From contig JAAOMT010000097.1 in NCBI GenBank assembly GCA_016748015.1, positions 62,001 through 126,000 on the forward strand: a DNA stretch of 64,000 bases, written 5' to 3'. The stretch is from Geosiphon pyriformis (Eukaryota > Glomeromycota > Glomeromycetes > Archaeosporales > Geosiphonaceae). Each line of letters opens with the position of its first letter. Position 1 is the stretch's first letter. A program made the translations under genes and the position numbers. Below, piece after piece: positions 49,001-60,889 of this stretch. Under the pieces are notes generated by a model. It was given only the letters and a program-made list of their open reading frames with translations, had not been told where the DNA came from and searched no databases.

Positions 49001-50418
49001 CAGCCGACAGGATCGTGGATAGCGAAAAAAACAACTTACCAAACGATACAACTGAGTCGATTAATGAAAAGCCCTCATCACCTGTAGTTATTTCTTCAAA
49101 CGCCCACGATAGGGAAAAACAAGACCTTGACGATGAGAAATTTAAGGAAAACAGATATCCCTCTCCATTACATGGAAGCTTGGGTTCAATGTTCGCTCGG
49201 CGTTCTTTCGGAGAAGGATTCCAAAGGTTAGAAGGGCGTAATGCAAGTAGTGAGAGTGTTTCGGACAGTACGACAGCCGTCCTAAAAGCCAATTTAGGGG
49301 AAAATATTAGCCAAGGGACAAATACATCTAGTCGAGGCTCAATATTTAGAGAAAGCGATGCGTCTCAATCTCAAATGAAGCCGCGCTTTGGTTTAACTGA
49401 TTTGCCAAGAGATTTAACACCAATAAGCTCGGGAAAGCTCAAGACAAAAACGGATGACCCAAACCTAGGAAAAAATCCCACAGATGTTGAATTTCAACAG
49501 CTGTTTGGAGGTAGATTCAAAGGTGAACGGGGAGTGTCGGGCTTAACGTTAAACTTGGATGGCATTAAAGGTTCTAATCAAGGCGGCATTAGTGCATTAA
49601 AAGAGGGAAAATTATCAAGTCCATCTCAAAAGGAACCTCATAAAGTTCAGCGCGTATCTTTACAAATAATTCCACAATCAATAGATAATACTGAGAAAGG
49701 ACCTGACACGATTTCAGAAAGTAATGAACCTATCAACAGAATAATTTTAACAGCATCTCCAAAAGGTCAATCGGGCTCAATATTACCGAGTCAAATGCAA
49801 ACTGGTTTCCTCAATGTACCATCACATACACCACGTACACCTTCCGGAATTTTGTTACGTGCAAATCTTAATTTGGCGCATGATCCCAACAGAATATCAA
49901 TTCAAGACGACACCTCGCCTTATCAAACTTATTTTCATCCTAATCTTGTGAAAGCGTTAAATCGTAAACTTTGGCTTCCTCGGAATCCACTTAAAAAGAT
50001 TACTATTGAGGATACAGTTGAATTGGATCGTGCATTGACTTCGAGTGAAGGCGGGTCTGGTGTAGTTGGATATTGGGGAGGAGCATCTGGTTTTCTAGGT
50101 GAAGCGCGAATCAGTATGTATGACACAAATAGGCAACCAGTTTTTCCTATACATGAGCGTGCAGCTACTGATGGGGGATGTTTAGAAGAACATCCTCGAA
50201 TGATTGTGCATCGGCGCGCCATGACAGAAAATGCAGCACTTTATCGTGGAAATAATGACAATCCTATTAGTCCAATTTCGCGTGAATTCGGTGAAGGGGG
50301 GGCACCATTTTCACCTTGTTTTCCTCTTACCCCTGAAGAGGAAGGGATTGTGTTGGAAGAAGATTTTGAGAGTGGTGAACTGGAGACTGGGGAATTGACT
50401 AGTGGGGAAACTTTTTAA
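46007..50418 (+). CDS. CSC1/TMEM63-type calcium-permeable channel (DUF221 family)
   Basis: Predicted osmo- or mechanosensitive cation channel of the OSCA/CSC1/TMEM63 group in a cell membrane. Five exons: 46007-46173, 46463-47755, 47874-48067, 48151-48341, 48409-50418; 1284 residues. The start is an ATG inside ACAAAATGGC. The N terminus has one hydrophobic segment, then YTPRTRLSK and PPGLFSWINATLFL, LDAVMYIRFLGMALKFLLFN as in relatives. The cytosolic loop carries the family signature RTIMVSRIPEE and ends PEPRDILWENLS. Membrane segments follow (ALTIFWLFPIFAFLTL and onward) with YYYYPNHILILVMTITYS near the pore region. A long hydrophilic C-terminal tail of about 480 residues, Ser- and Pro-rich, has no recognised domain. 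I chose the GTTAGT donor at 47756 because it alone keeps phase and family spacing. Confidence 0.9.
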
Positions 50419-50976
50419 AATATATCACATAATAAATAATAATAATTGGGAGTTTATGTGAACGGGAAAAAGATTACCGGCAAGAAGGAGTTAGCATCCT
50501 TATTTTATATTTAAACTCGGTACTTGGTTACATATTGTGGGTGAATGGGCTAATGGGGGTTTTTGGAATATCAAAGATCAAGAAGAAATAGACTTTGGGT
50601 GTTATCGTAATGATATTATATAATCTTTTTCATAAAATACAGTGTGCCTTTTCTTTAAAGTTGTTATTTACAATAATTAATTACTGGATCCGTGATGATC
50701 TTCTTGTAAAATATAATTCAATCATCGAAATACTGATTTTGTTAAATTGATCAAAAATAGGCTATTCGTTTTTCGTTGAATCAAAAATCAAATTTTCAAG
50801 GTTTCTTGAGCCAATCTAAATCATTGATATAAAATGGGATGGCTAGATAATCAATTATTATTTATTTCTTTACGGGGTTGATTATGTCACTCCAGGTTCT
50901 GATTCACAAATTAAAATTTTATAAAAATTAACATTTCGAGTCGCTGTAGTTTTTCTTCAAAAGATAAGTAATAATA
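50419..50976. other. Intergenic before BFR2
   Basis: 560 bp with the 3' UTR of the channel gene and the promoter of BFR2. No other feature seen. Confidence 0.5.
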
Positions 50977-53378
50977 ATGAACACGCTTGTCGCCCAACTA
51001 GCTGAAATTACCAATCCGGCACCTAAAGGTAGGCTACATAGCCTTCTTTGAAAAAAGCTTATACTGATTATTTGTCATAATCATTTGCGGTTCGTTTGGT
51101 CACAGATTATGATCCCGATAGTTTCGGGGAACCCTATCGTGACAATGGCTTCGAGAGCAGTAGTGGAGAAAGTGAAGAAAACGATATCGAGGCTGGAAGG
51201 GAGCATTATGTTCACGTCGGGTAATAAAAATTTTCATCTTGACCTGGATACGATACAAAATATATAATGTTATTAATAAAATGTAATTCTCATATTTGCG
51301 CGTTTAGAAAGAGTCTTCTTCGGCAAAACCTCAATCTAATTTTAGAAGATCCAAAATATACAGGGAAAAAGAGTAGTCGCAAAGTAATTTTCAATGACCA
51401 TTTTGATTTGGAAGATAGATTGGAATCTCAGATCAGAGGTGATTCTTCTCGAGCTACAACTCAAGATCTAGCCACCAAAGAGATGATGAGCGATTCAGAT
51501 TCAAGCCTATCTGAAGAATTAGAAAAAAACGAAAGCTCCAATCATTCTAGTCTATCTCGAAGTAAAGCAGACGTAAAAGGGAATTCTGATACTGAAGAAG
51601 ATCATTCCCCACAATTCTCCTCGGAATCTGAAATTGATGATGATCCAACTTCTTCTACTTATGCTGAAGGTTTTGATAATCAGGTAGAGGGTTTTTAAGA
51701 ATTGGGCTTGAGATTTGACAGATAAAAAACTTTTGTAATCTCTTCAAATACAAAGATGTCGACCTATTCACAATCTATTCATCAAGAATTAAGAGAGATC
51801 GAAGAAGATGAAAGGTCAAATCACCAAAAGGATATTAAATATTTCTCGTATCTTTTCGTAGCTATCCATCTAAAGCTAATAAAATCCGTCATATAGGAAC
51901 TTGGTGAAAAAGATCTCACAAAATGCCAAAGCTGATATCATTAAGGGTCAACATGTTAAGGCTCAAATGGTAAGACCGATAATTTTTTAAAGACAATTTA
52001 CAAATTAAATCATATGTATAATTCGCTTAGGATCTTTGGGATACTTGCCTAGACACTCGAATACGCCTACAAAAAGCATTGGCAATAACAAATTGCCTAC
52101 CCCAAGTGAGTAAAATACACTTTTCAATTAGAACATTCCATATTAACTTATTATATTTTTTACAATGTTAGTACGATACATATCAACAATTTACCTCAAC
52201 CAAAGCTAAATTGACGATTGAAGAAACCCAGAAAGAGCTACATGAACTTATTGAATCGTTAATTGATTTGCGAAAGGTTAGTTTTTTAAATTTCTCAAAT
52301 TTATATATTTTGTATATTAATATGTATACATCCTTATTAGGATCTTTTCCATAATAATGAAAACATCCATATCTCTGACGACGCTGTAAACACCAGAAAA
52401 CGTCATTTTAAAGATGTAGATTACACTGAAAATTTATGGAATGAGATGCAAACTCTTCACGAAAACTTCCTTCCTTTTCGTACCCAGACCATTGAAAAAT
52501 GGAATAACAAAGTCCAAATTGTATCTGGTCTACCGTTAAACAAAAAGTTCAAAGTTATAAATCAGAACCTTAATTCCCAAATCGAACAAATACTTCATGA
52601 TCATGAGAGACTTCTTAAGAGAACACAGTTGAAGAGGAATGATGATAGAATAATTGGCAAGGTACTAAGGAATATTTCAAGAAATTTGATTTCAAAATTA
52701 TATTCATCAATAAAGCACTTTTTATTCATGGAACAATAGTGTGAAAGCGATGCGGCTAAGCCATTAAACGAGAATAAAGGAAAGGATGAACATTTATCAC
52801 AGTATGACCCAGAAATCTTTGACGATACTGATTTTTATCAGCAGTTGTTACGAGAATTGATCGAAAGCAGGATGGTTGACACTGGTAAAAAAAAAAAAAA
52901 AATCCTTTCAAAAGGTTTATAGAGAGATTACATGTGAGGAATTTATTTTAGATGATCCGATTGCATTGGGAATACGTTGGGCAGCTCTCAAACAAACCAA
53001 ACAAAAGAAAAAGAAAGTTGATACGAAAGCTAGTAAGGGGAGGCGGTTGAGGTAACAACTTATTACGTTGGAAAGAATCAAGTCAAATTTAATTCGATTC
53101 CTGACATTGTGTACAATTTTGAATTTTATGATATTAGATATCATGTTCACGAAAAGCTCCAAAACTTTATGGTTCCTATTCCATCCGGTACTTGGCATGA
53201 AGACATGATAGATGAGCTATACGCTTCACTATTGGGTAAAAAATATGACACAGGAATTTCTAGTCTGGCCGAAAATGGGTCAAATAATACACCAGCTCAA
53301 TTGAATGATGATAAAGGCGCTAGAGAGATTCCAATTGAAATCGGAATGGATGAATTAGGAATTTTGGATATAAGGTAA
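50977..53378 (+). CDS. BFR2: Ribosome biogenesis factor BFR2/AATF
   Basis: Nucleolar protein of the small-subunit processome. Eleven exons: 50977-51028, 51106-51220, 51308-51683, 51756-51814, 51897-51969, 52031-52105, 52172-52276, 52341-52661, 52740-52884, 52952-53051, 53138-53378; 553 residues, phases consistent. Landmarks in order: [36 protein letters not shown], a long acidic serine-rich stretch ([12 protein letters not shown]), [20 protein letters not shown] in the AATF leucine-zipper region, [26 protein letters not shown], and the C-terminal TRAUB-type region [20 protein letters not shown]. The donor GTCAAA after exon 4 is weak but conserved frame supports it. The poly-A run just after exon 9 lies in an intron. 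Confidence 0.93.
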
Positions 53379-53439
53379 TAGCCCTTTTTTAATTTCTAAT
53401 ATTAACTCCGGATTCGAGAAGAATAAGGGATCGTCGAGA

Positions 53440-53694
53440 CTATTTTGTAAGTGATGTGTCTCTATCAGGGTTTAAAGATAACTCAAACAAAGATTCGTAA
53501 AGCAATCCTTGACTTCGGAAATATTGATTGAAGTCAAGGATAATGTCATTAGAATCAGTTAAGGTAAAATTGAATTTTGAAACAATCCCATGATATTTTG
53601 GGCAAGAATATTTATATTGAGGATATAGAGCCTCTAAAGTGAATAGAATCATATGAAACGGTACATGATTGGCCAGAAAATATGAATAAAAAAA
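53440..53694 (-). pseudogene. Orphan 3' exon of an unidentified gene at the edge of island 4
   Basis: On the minus strand an open segment of 85 codons begins at a good acceptor (AATGCAG, exon from 53694) and ends at a stop at 53440. It reads as normal protein, for example FYSYFLANHVPFHMILFTLE and KYSCPKYHGIVSKFNFTLTD. Upstream on the minus strand, from 53740 on, the DNA becomes the AT-rich repeat block and no further exon is visible. The gene therefore seems cut by the repeat boundary, or its next exon is far away. I do not recognise the family. It converges with BFR2, leaving about 60 bp between stop codons. Confidence 0.45.
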
Positions 53695-53869
53695 CTGCAT
53701 TTGTACACATGATATTATTAAAAGTGTTTTTTTTCTTAAACTATAATTATATCTTATATAATCAAGTATATATGTTAATGCAAATTGTATTTTCAATAAT
53801 TTAATTTTTGAGCTATTTATAATGTTGTATTTAATGTTATTTTTATATAATAAATTAATTACCATAAAC

Positions 53870-55721
53870 TAAAAAATTAAAAAAAAAAAATAAGAAATTA
53901 ATATTTTATTTTATTTTTTTATCTAATAAATATAGTTTAATCATTATTTATTATAATATAATTATACTGAATTTTAAAATAAGCATGAATTATGTATTTT
54001 TTATATATATAATCAGATATTTAAATCTAATTAAAATTAAACTACATTAAAATTAATAAAGAAAACTTATTTTAAATAAATATTTTATATATATATATAA
54101 TCAAAATATAATTATTTTTAATTATATTACTTATCTATTTAACAATATTATTAATACTAAATTTAATTATAAAAAACTAAAGTTTTTAATAATTATTATA
54201 TAATTAAATATTTTTGATTTATTTTATTATTATTAGTATATTTAACTTTAAATTTAATAATTAAAATAACAAAACATTAATAAGATTAATAAAAAATTTA
54301 ATTAGCAAAGTTAAAGCAACCAACTTTAATTTTTAAAAAACCAGCTTAGAATTAACTATAGAATTAATGACAATAACAATAATAATAGTTAAAAACACAA
54401 TAATAATAAAAACCAATAAACAAAAACTTAAATATAAAACTTAAAATTAGCAAAATAAAATTCAAAATTTCTGAAATTTTTTATAAACTTGAATAAAAAA
54501 TTAAAAAAATTAACAATAATATATTGTAATTATTGAATAAAATTAGTAAATAAGAAATAAAACAGATATAACTATTAACTTAAAAAATCAAATTATTAAT
54601 TTTAAAATATTATAACCAAAAAAAATTAATTAATTTGGTTTTAATAATATCTTAAAAATAATAACTTTTCTTTAATTAATTAATTAAAAAATTAATATTG
54701 TTTTTGTTTATAAAAATAAATTAACAATTAAGAATAACTATAGCTATATTAAAAAATTTAAAGTAAATAATAGCATAAAATAAAAGAATTATAAATTATT
54801 AATTTATTCAAATATTTTTATTTTTTACCTTTTACATAATAAATAAACTTTTAGAATACATATTTTTTTTGAAATAAAGTATATACTAAACATTATATTA
54901 ACATCAAATAACAGTTTTTTGTTAAATGACAATTTTAATAATATTATAGTATTAGTTATACAATTTATATTAAAGGCAGACTTTAACAATAATAAAGAAA
55001 AAAAACTTGATAAAATTGATTGTTATATTTCTGAAAAGATGGTTAATAGAAAAATAAATATAATAGCATAGTAAAAAGTATATTACAAAAAATATTTATT
55101 TAAATTAATATTTTATTAATAATTTAATATTTAGGCACATCAAACACAAATTTTTTATTTTGTATATATGTTTTGTAATTATTTGGCAATCTAAAAATTA
55201 TTTATTATTTCTAAATACATCTTTTCTGCAAATAGAAATATGATTACAGATATAAAGTCTTGCTTAGTGTCTAAAACTATAAAAACAGCACAATGTCTTT
55301 GATTATGAATACAAGAATTATTAAAAAAAAATTAAATAATAATATAATATAATATAATATTTTTAATAGTTAAACTTGAACATGTTCATAAACTTTAAAC
55401 CAAACTTAACCTAAACTTGTTATATGTGTTTAAGTTCAGTTTAAGTTTAGTAACTTTAAGTCTGATTCAAATTCAAGTTCAAAATTTTGCCAAATTTTTT
55501 GTTTAAGTTTGGTTTAGTTTAGTGGTTTAATTAAACTTAAATTAAACGAGACTGAATATTAAAACTCTATTAAAAAGTTATTTTTTGCATAAAAACAACT
55601 AATAAACTATTGTTTTTTATTAAATTATTTAAATATATAATAGTTTTATTAATATAAAACTTAATATTAAATAATTAAAACTATTATTTAAACATTTTTT
55701 TTTATTAATAATAATATTTAT

Positions 55722-55768
<47 letters not shown>

Positions 55769-56640
55769 ATTTTGACTTAAATTTAGTAATTTTTAAATTT
55801 AACCTATTAATAAACTTGTTAATATTATTAAACTTAATTTAAAACCAAAACATAAATCTTTTAATTTTATAATTAAGACAAAAAAAACATTAATTAATTT
55901 AGTATTTAATTAAATCAAAATATTAATAAACTTAAAAAATAATTTAAGTAATAAAATTCAATTAGTTAAGTTAAATTCCAAAAAAACCAAACAAGAATTA
56001 ATTATAAAATTAATATTATTATTAATAAAAACAATAAAAAAAATAACAATAAAAAAACAAAAGCTTTAATATAAGACTTTATATTACAAAAAATAAATTA
56101 AAAACTCAAAAATTATTAATAAACTTAAAAAAATATTTTAAAAACAAAAACAAAATATTTTATAATTAATAATTAAATATTTATGCTTTAATATTTAAAA
56201 CAATATTAATATTTAAAAATTTTTACTAAATACAATATTTTTTTAAAGTATTAATTTTTACAATAATAGTATTTTAGTTTTTTTAAAATTAAAAGTAATA
56301 ATTATATATAAAAAACATTATTAAACTTTTTTGCATAAAATTTGCATTTTAATTTTTTAATATTTTTAAAATTACAAATTTTTTTGGTTTTTATTTTTAA
56401 TTTTAATCTTATTATTGTGGTTTTTAATAATATTTTTAGTATTTTTAACAAAGTTTTTAACAATATATTTTTGTTTATTTTAAAGTTTTTTTTTTATTAG
56501 ATTTAATAAGTAAGACTTAACCACTAATTAAAAATTAGGAACAAATTAAGTATTCCAGTATTAAATATAATTTATGTACTTTTTACATATAATCAACTAT
56601 TTAAACCAGTTTAGACTATGCTAAGTTGATACAACAGAAG
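53870..56640. other. AT-rich block with microsatellite, no gene recognised
   Basis: Extremely AT-rich DNA with no protein-like frame. Around 55380-55560 there is a run of short alternating words based on AAACTTAA/TTAAGTTT, giving a locally palindromic texture. An ATT microsatellite sits at about 55723-55767. Part of this block may be the highly decayed downstream portion of the LINE whose ORF1 ends at 56666. Confidence 0.4.
55723..55767. repeat. (ATT)n microsatellite
   Basis: About 15 uninterrupted ATT units within AT-rich repeat DNA. Confidence 0.9.
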
Positions 56641-56665
56641 AAAACTTACCCAAAGATGACATCTT

Positions 56666-59570
56666 TTAAATAATATCAAACAAAGTAACACTACAAAGAA
56701 CCAATCTAATCAGCCATTCAGTTGTTTTTATAAGATCAAATTTAACACTAATAGACTTATGTGCCCAAAGAAACATCAAATTAAAAAATGTATTATTATC
56801 TATACTAATTAAATACTCTGAATTACCAAACATATTAACATCATCTATACAGCACTTTTTTTTCAAAAAAACTATCTCTTTTTTCAACTTATCAACAACT
56901 TTGCTAAAAAAATCCAGATAAATCATAAGCTCATTTACTTTTAAACTAAAAACATTGCTAGAGATAAGATTATTTTTAATAAAATATTCAAACACAATAA
57001 CCAATGTATTAACAGATTTAACAATTAATTCAACCAAAACCAACAACTTAATTAAATCAGATTTTAGAAACACCAGCCAAAAAAAAATTAGAAGATCATT
57101 AACAGTTACAGAAAAAAAAACAGAAGTTGTCAAAGAAAAAAACTTAAAAGAATCAAAACAAGCAAAAGCCTTAACATAAAAAGCATTGCTTACAAAACAT
57201 AATTTAAATAACTTGAGAGCCATAAAAGAAGAAAATAAGACAACTATACAGTTTGCAATTAAATATCTCAACTCTTAACATTTAAAAGAGTGTTAACAAT
57301 TGGGAATTTTCTACCAAATACAGCTTTTTCTTAATATATTAGTCTTGATAATTGCAGAATCCAAATCAACTTAAGAGCCAAATATAATCAAAGCAAACCA
57401 GAAACAATGATCAGAATTAGGTAAATAAGGAATAAAACATGTCTGACCACCAACTTGAGAAACTATATCATTAATTTCAAAAGCAGTAAATCCAAAAAAA
57501 AGATTAATTAACTTGGCTTTAAACCTATTATAAAACAAAATAGTCTTATTCTGATTTACCAAAGAAAGAATCCTAATACTATTCTTGCCTATCAAAAATG
57601 ACCAATAATCCAAAATAGTATTATACTTAGAAAAAAGAAAAATAATACATAATTAAAAAGAGAAAAAAAAACACATGATTATAGATTAGCCAATTAAAAT
57701 AGAAAAAAAGAAAAAAAAAGAATTTTCAGAAAATTCTGGATGTTTTAAGAAATCCAGGATTATTCAAAAAATCCAAGATATTTCAGAAACGTTAAGAATT
57801 TTTTAAAAAATTCTGGATGTTTCTGAAAATCAAGAATTTTGTAGAAAATCTAGCAAAGAAAAAAAATTTCTCATATAAAGAGAATTATATATATATAGTA
57901 GTAGTGTTAAAAACAAGAAAAGTACTAATTTTCTATTCAGAATAAAAATCTCTATCTCTATCTCTCCTTTATTATTTCAAGAATAGTTACTATTAATTGA
58001 AGTAAAGATCATCAAAGATTAAATAAAATCATACTTATTATCACTTTATATATATTACTATTATTTAATTAAAAATTTAATTTAACTTTCCATTATTAAC
58101 ACTTCATGTTGATAATATCTAACACTTAATTACACTAGAACAATAGCTCTTAATTACAGCTATTGATAGAATACTAACTTTATTGCCTTGGCTTATATTT
58201 TATTTCTTTTATTTTCTTTTGTATTTTATTTCTTTTGTTGTTTATTAATTAATTAAGAATTAAGTACTGAATTATTGACAGCAAGGATAGCCTGGTAAAA
58301 GACCCAGAAATAAGGGTAGGAAACTTGAAAACTAAAGATAGCTTACCAGAAAAGCATAATTGCCAGAATAAACTGGCTATTATGTTAAAAAATAAAATTT
58401 GACAGAATTGTGATTCCAAAAAACTACTGATAAAACAACCATTAAATCTCTGTCTATTATATAAAAAACTCTAACCTAAAATTTTCAGATCATAAAAACT
58501 TTTAGATACCACTATCAATATAATTATTAAGCACTAAATTATGAATTTATTATTTAATTTAAAACTCTAAATAATTACCTGTAATAGTGAATACAGCAAA
58601 ATTTAACTTTTTAAAATAAACAACTACATATTGTCAAATGCTAGCAGGTTTCAGTATAACATAAACAATATTACAAAACACACCAAAAGCTGTTTTAATA
58701 TTAGTAGCAAAAACACTCAAAGGCATATTATACAGCATAACAGCAGCAGAAAGGGAACCAAATTCAAAAACTACCAAAGATTTGGCAATTTTAAGAGTGG
58801 CTAAGCAAACAGAACTTATAAACTCAACCAAAAATACAGCTTTCAAAGACACTTGAGAAGCAAACTCCACATAAAAAAGCTTTATATTGTCTTTTAATAC
58901 TAATTTTACACTCAGAAAACCATGTACAGACTGAAAAACAGCCTTAACATACATTAATTTAATCTTGAAAATAGCACTAAGTACTAGAGTAGAGGCCACT
59001 CACCTAGTAAATTTTTGACAATTAGCAATAGTTTCTTAAGCACCACCAGTAACAGCACCAAAAACCAGAAGAAAAGATGATTCAGTTTCTATTTGGTCAA
59101 CTTAGTTTTCAAGAACAGATAACACTATAGGAAATAGTTGTTTTGTTTTTAAAACCAGTAATAATTTACCAGAAAATGTTATATTTGACAACACAATAAG
59201 TGGTTGATCTTGGCCTATTTTGGATAATATGCTGAATAATGCTATAAAAATTTTACCTAAAATTTTATTGGAAACCACAAACAAATTCGGTGTAACAATA
59301 GCAAAAACAAACAACTGCTTTCACTTTTCTGAACTTTTGATTTTTTTGATTATTTTTTTTAAAAAAAATATGCTAGCAACATCTGGTATAGTAACTATAG
59401 AAAAAAAAACCAGTTTGTTGACTGGTTTATTATTAAAAATTTTTGGGTTCTTTAAAGAAATAGAGACAATACTGGAACTAACCCAAGTGTGTCTCTTTAA
59501 GAGAACTTTAACTAATGAAAGACCAGTCAAAAATAAAAAAGTTGCTTTAATAGCTACTAAAAGCAGCTTT
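56666..59570 (-). pseudogene. LINE ORF1 relic (RRM-like, zinc knuckle, coiled coil), interrupted by an insertion
   Basis: Read on the minus strand, segments at 59530-59321, 59314-59102, 58999-58634, 57613-57371 and 57271-56666 all fall in the same frame. The order is: a variable N-terminal part, FGAVTGGA and FTRWVASTLV-like sequence (stops included), AVFQSVHGFLSVKLV, LPLVNQ-like ILSLVNQNKTILFYNRFKAK, TAFEINDIVSQVGGQTCFIP, a decayed zinc knuckle near 57290, and a coiled-coil tail LLVLVELIVKSVNTLVIVFE. This matches the ORF1 of Rhizophagus LINE-like elements as I recall it. The protein is broken by point stops and by the element at 57620-58582. It is not functional. Confidence 0.6.
57620..58582 (+). 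mobile_element. Non-coding inserted repeat, copy 2
   Basis: About 960 bp interrupting the ORF1 relic: the ORF1 reading stops at AVFTI on one side and resumes at LDYWSFLIG on the other, where the family protein would be continuous. AATAGT is found at both edges (57614-57619 and 58583-58588), which fits a target-site duplication of six bases, or eight with mismatches. The sequence has no coding frame, contains clustered short inverted words around 57730-57850 (GAATTTTC/AGAAAATTCTGGATG units) and is 70-80 percent like copy 1 at 10776-11555 by eye. It is inserted in the opposite orientation to its host LINE. Confidence 0.65.
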
Positions 59571-60889
59571 TCATGATTATTAAATAAAAAAAAAACTTTT
59601 AAAATATTGTTACCAGTAAAATTTTAGCTATTAATTAGCATAAAATTACTCTTCTAATTCCTAATATTAATTAGTATATATTATTATTATTTCAATTATT
59701 ATTTATTAGTTAATCAAATTATCAAATATTATTATTCAAATAATAATCCAATTTGTACTATAGAAATTAAAATGATCAAATTACACAATATTCTAAATCA
59801 TTTAATATAGTCAAAATTTGCCGAAATTAATAAAAATTGGCCAAAATAATCAATAGTTTATAGAAATAACTTTTAGTTTGCAGAAATTATAGCAAAGAGA
59901 AAAGTGCAAGTTTAAAGACTAGTACTATAGCAAGTTGTATAAAAGAAAAGCTTTTCTCTTCAAGGAAATATATCTTATTTTAAATATTTTAATTAGAAAC
60001 AAATCATCTATTACATATTCTTACAAAATCAAATAAAAATTAAAATATTCAAAAACCAAATCCTTAAATTATTATACTTAAAATTCACAAAACTTCAACT
60101 AATGTTTTGATTAACTACCAATTTCAATAATCTGTTAGTGATTCCAGACCTGAATAGAAAACGTTTCTCTTGACAAAATTTTATTTTTTTTACATTTCTT
60201 TTATTTTTTTTACTTTTTTCATTATAATTATTAAGGTAGCTTACAGACAAGATTTTTGTAAAAGAGTTGACTTTTACAGCAAAGTAACTACACATTTTTA
60301 GTAAGCTTTCAGACAAACAATTTCTGAGAAAGAGTTGACATTTATTACAATATAATTACACAAAGTAACTAACATGAAATTGGTTATTCTACTTATAAGC
60401 CCAACAGTTCAAATTATAAGAGATAATTTAAAGATAAATTTAGTTATTAAAGGTCCAACTACTTCCAAAAAATATGAATTTACAATCAATAGACATTAAT
60501 AACATTTAAAAAAAAAGACCAAAAACCTTTAGTAATAACATTCTGCCTAGTTGCTTTTACAATAAAGAAAGCTCTTTTGGTTGAAATTTTATTAGATATC
60601 TTAGAAAAAATATCAGATACAGTTTTTTTACTCTTTGTTCTGCTCATGGTCATAAAAATTAAGGAAATAAAGAGTTCTTTTTAATATTTTTAAAGTTTTT
60701 AAACTTATTTTTACTATTTAATTTTTTTTTTATTACAAATTTTACAAGTGAAACCCAACTGCTATCTAGTACATAGAACCAGACTAAGTGAATCAAACTA
60801 AATGCAGCTTATGCACTGACTAGATGTGACCAGCTACTTGGGCCAGACAAGGCATCACTACATATCTATATTAACAAAAACATTACCAC
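59571..60889. other. Spacer between two minus-strand LINE relics
   Basis: 1.3 kb of AT-rich DNA between the ORF2 relic (ending 60890) and the ORF1 relic of the next element (starting about 59570). It should hold the 3' end of the first element and the 5' end of the second. A minus-strand open segment at 60095-60316 has no recognised motif. No clear poly-A tail or target duplication can be picked out in this AT-rich context. Confidence 0.4.

Noticed and set aside
48906-50222. Minus-strand open frames of 128 and 95 codons
   Set aside because: Both are antisense shadows of the hydrophilic tail of the CSC1-type channel.
53109-53378. Separate gene starting at the frame opening at 53109
   Set aside because: It is the last exon of BFR2, entered from an acceptor at 53137 with matching phase.
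59220-59576. Plus-strand 118-codon open frame
   Set aside because: The minus strand of the same interval is in frame with the ORF1 relic, so this is its antisense.
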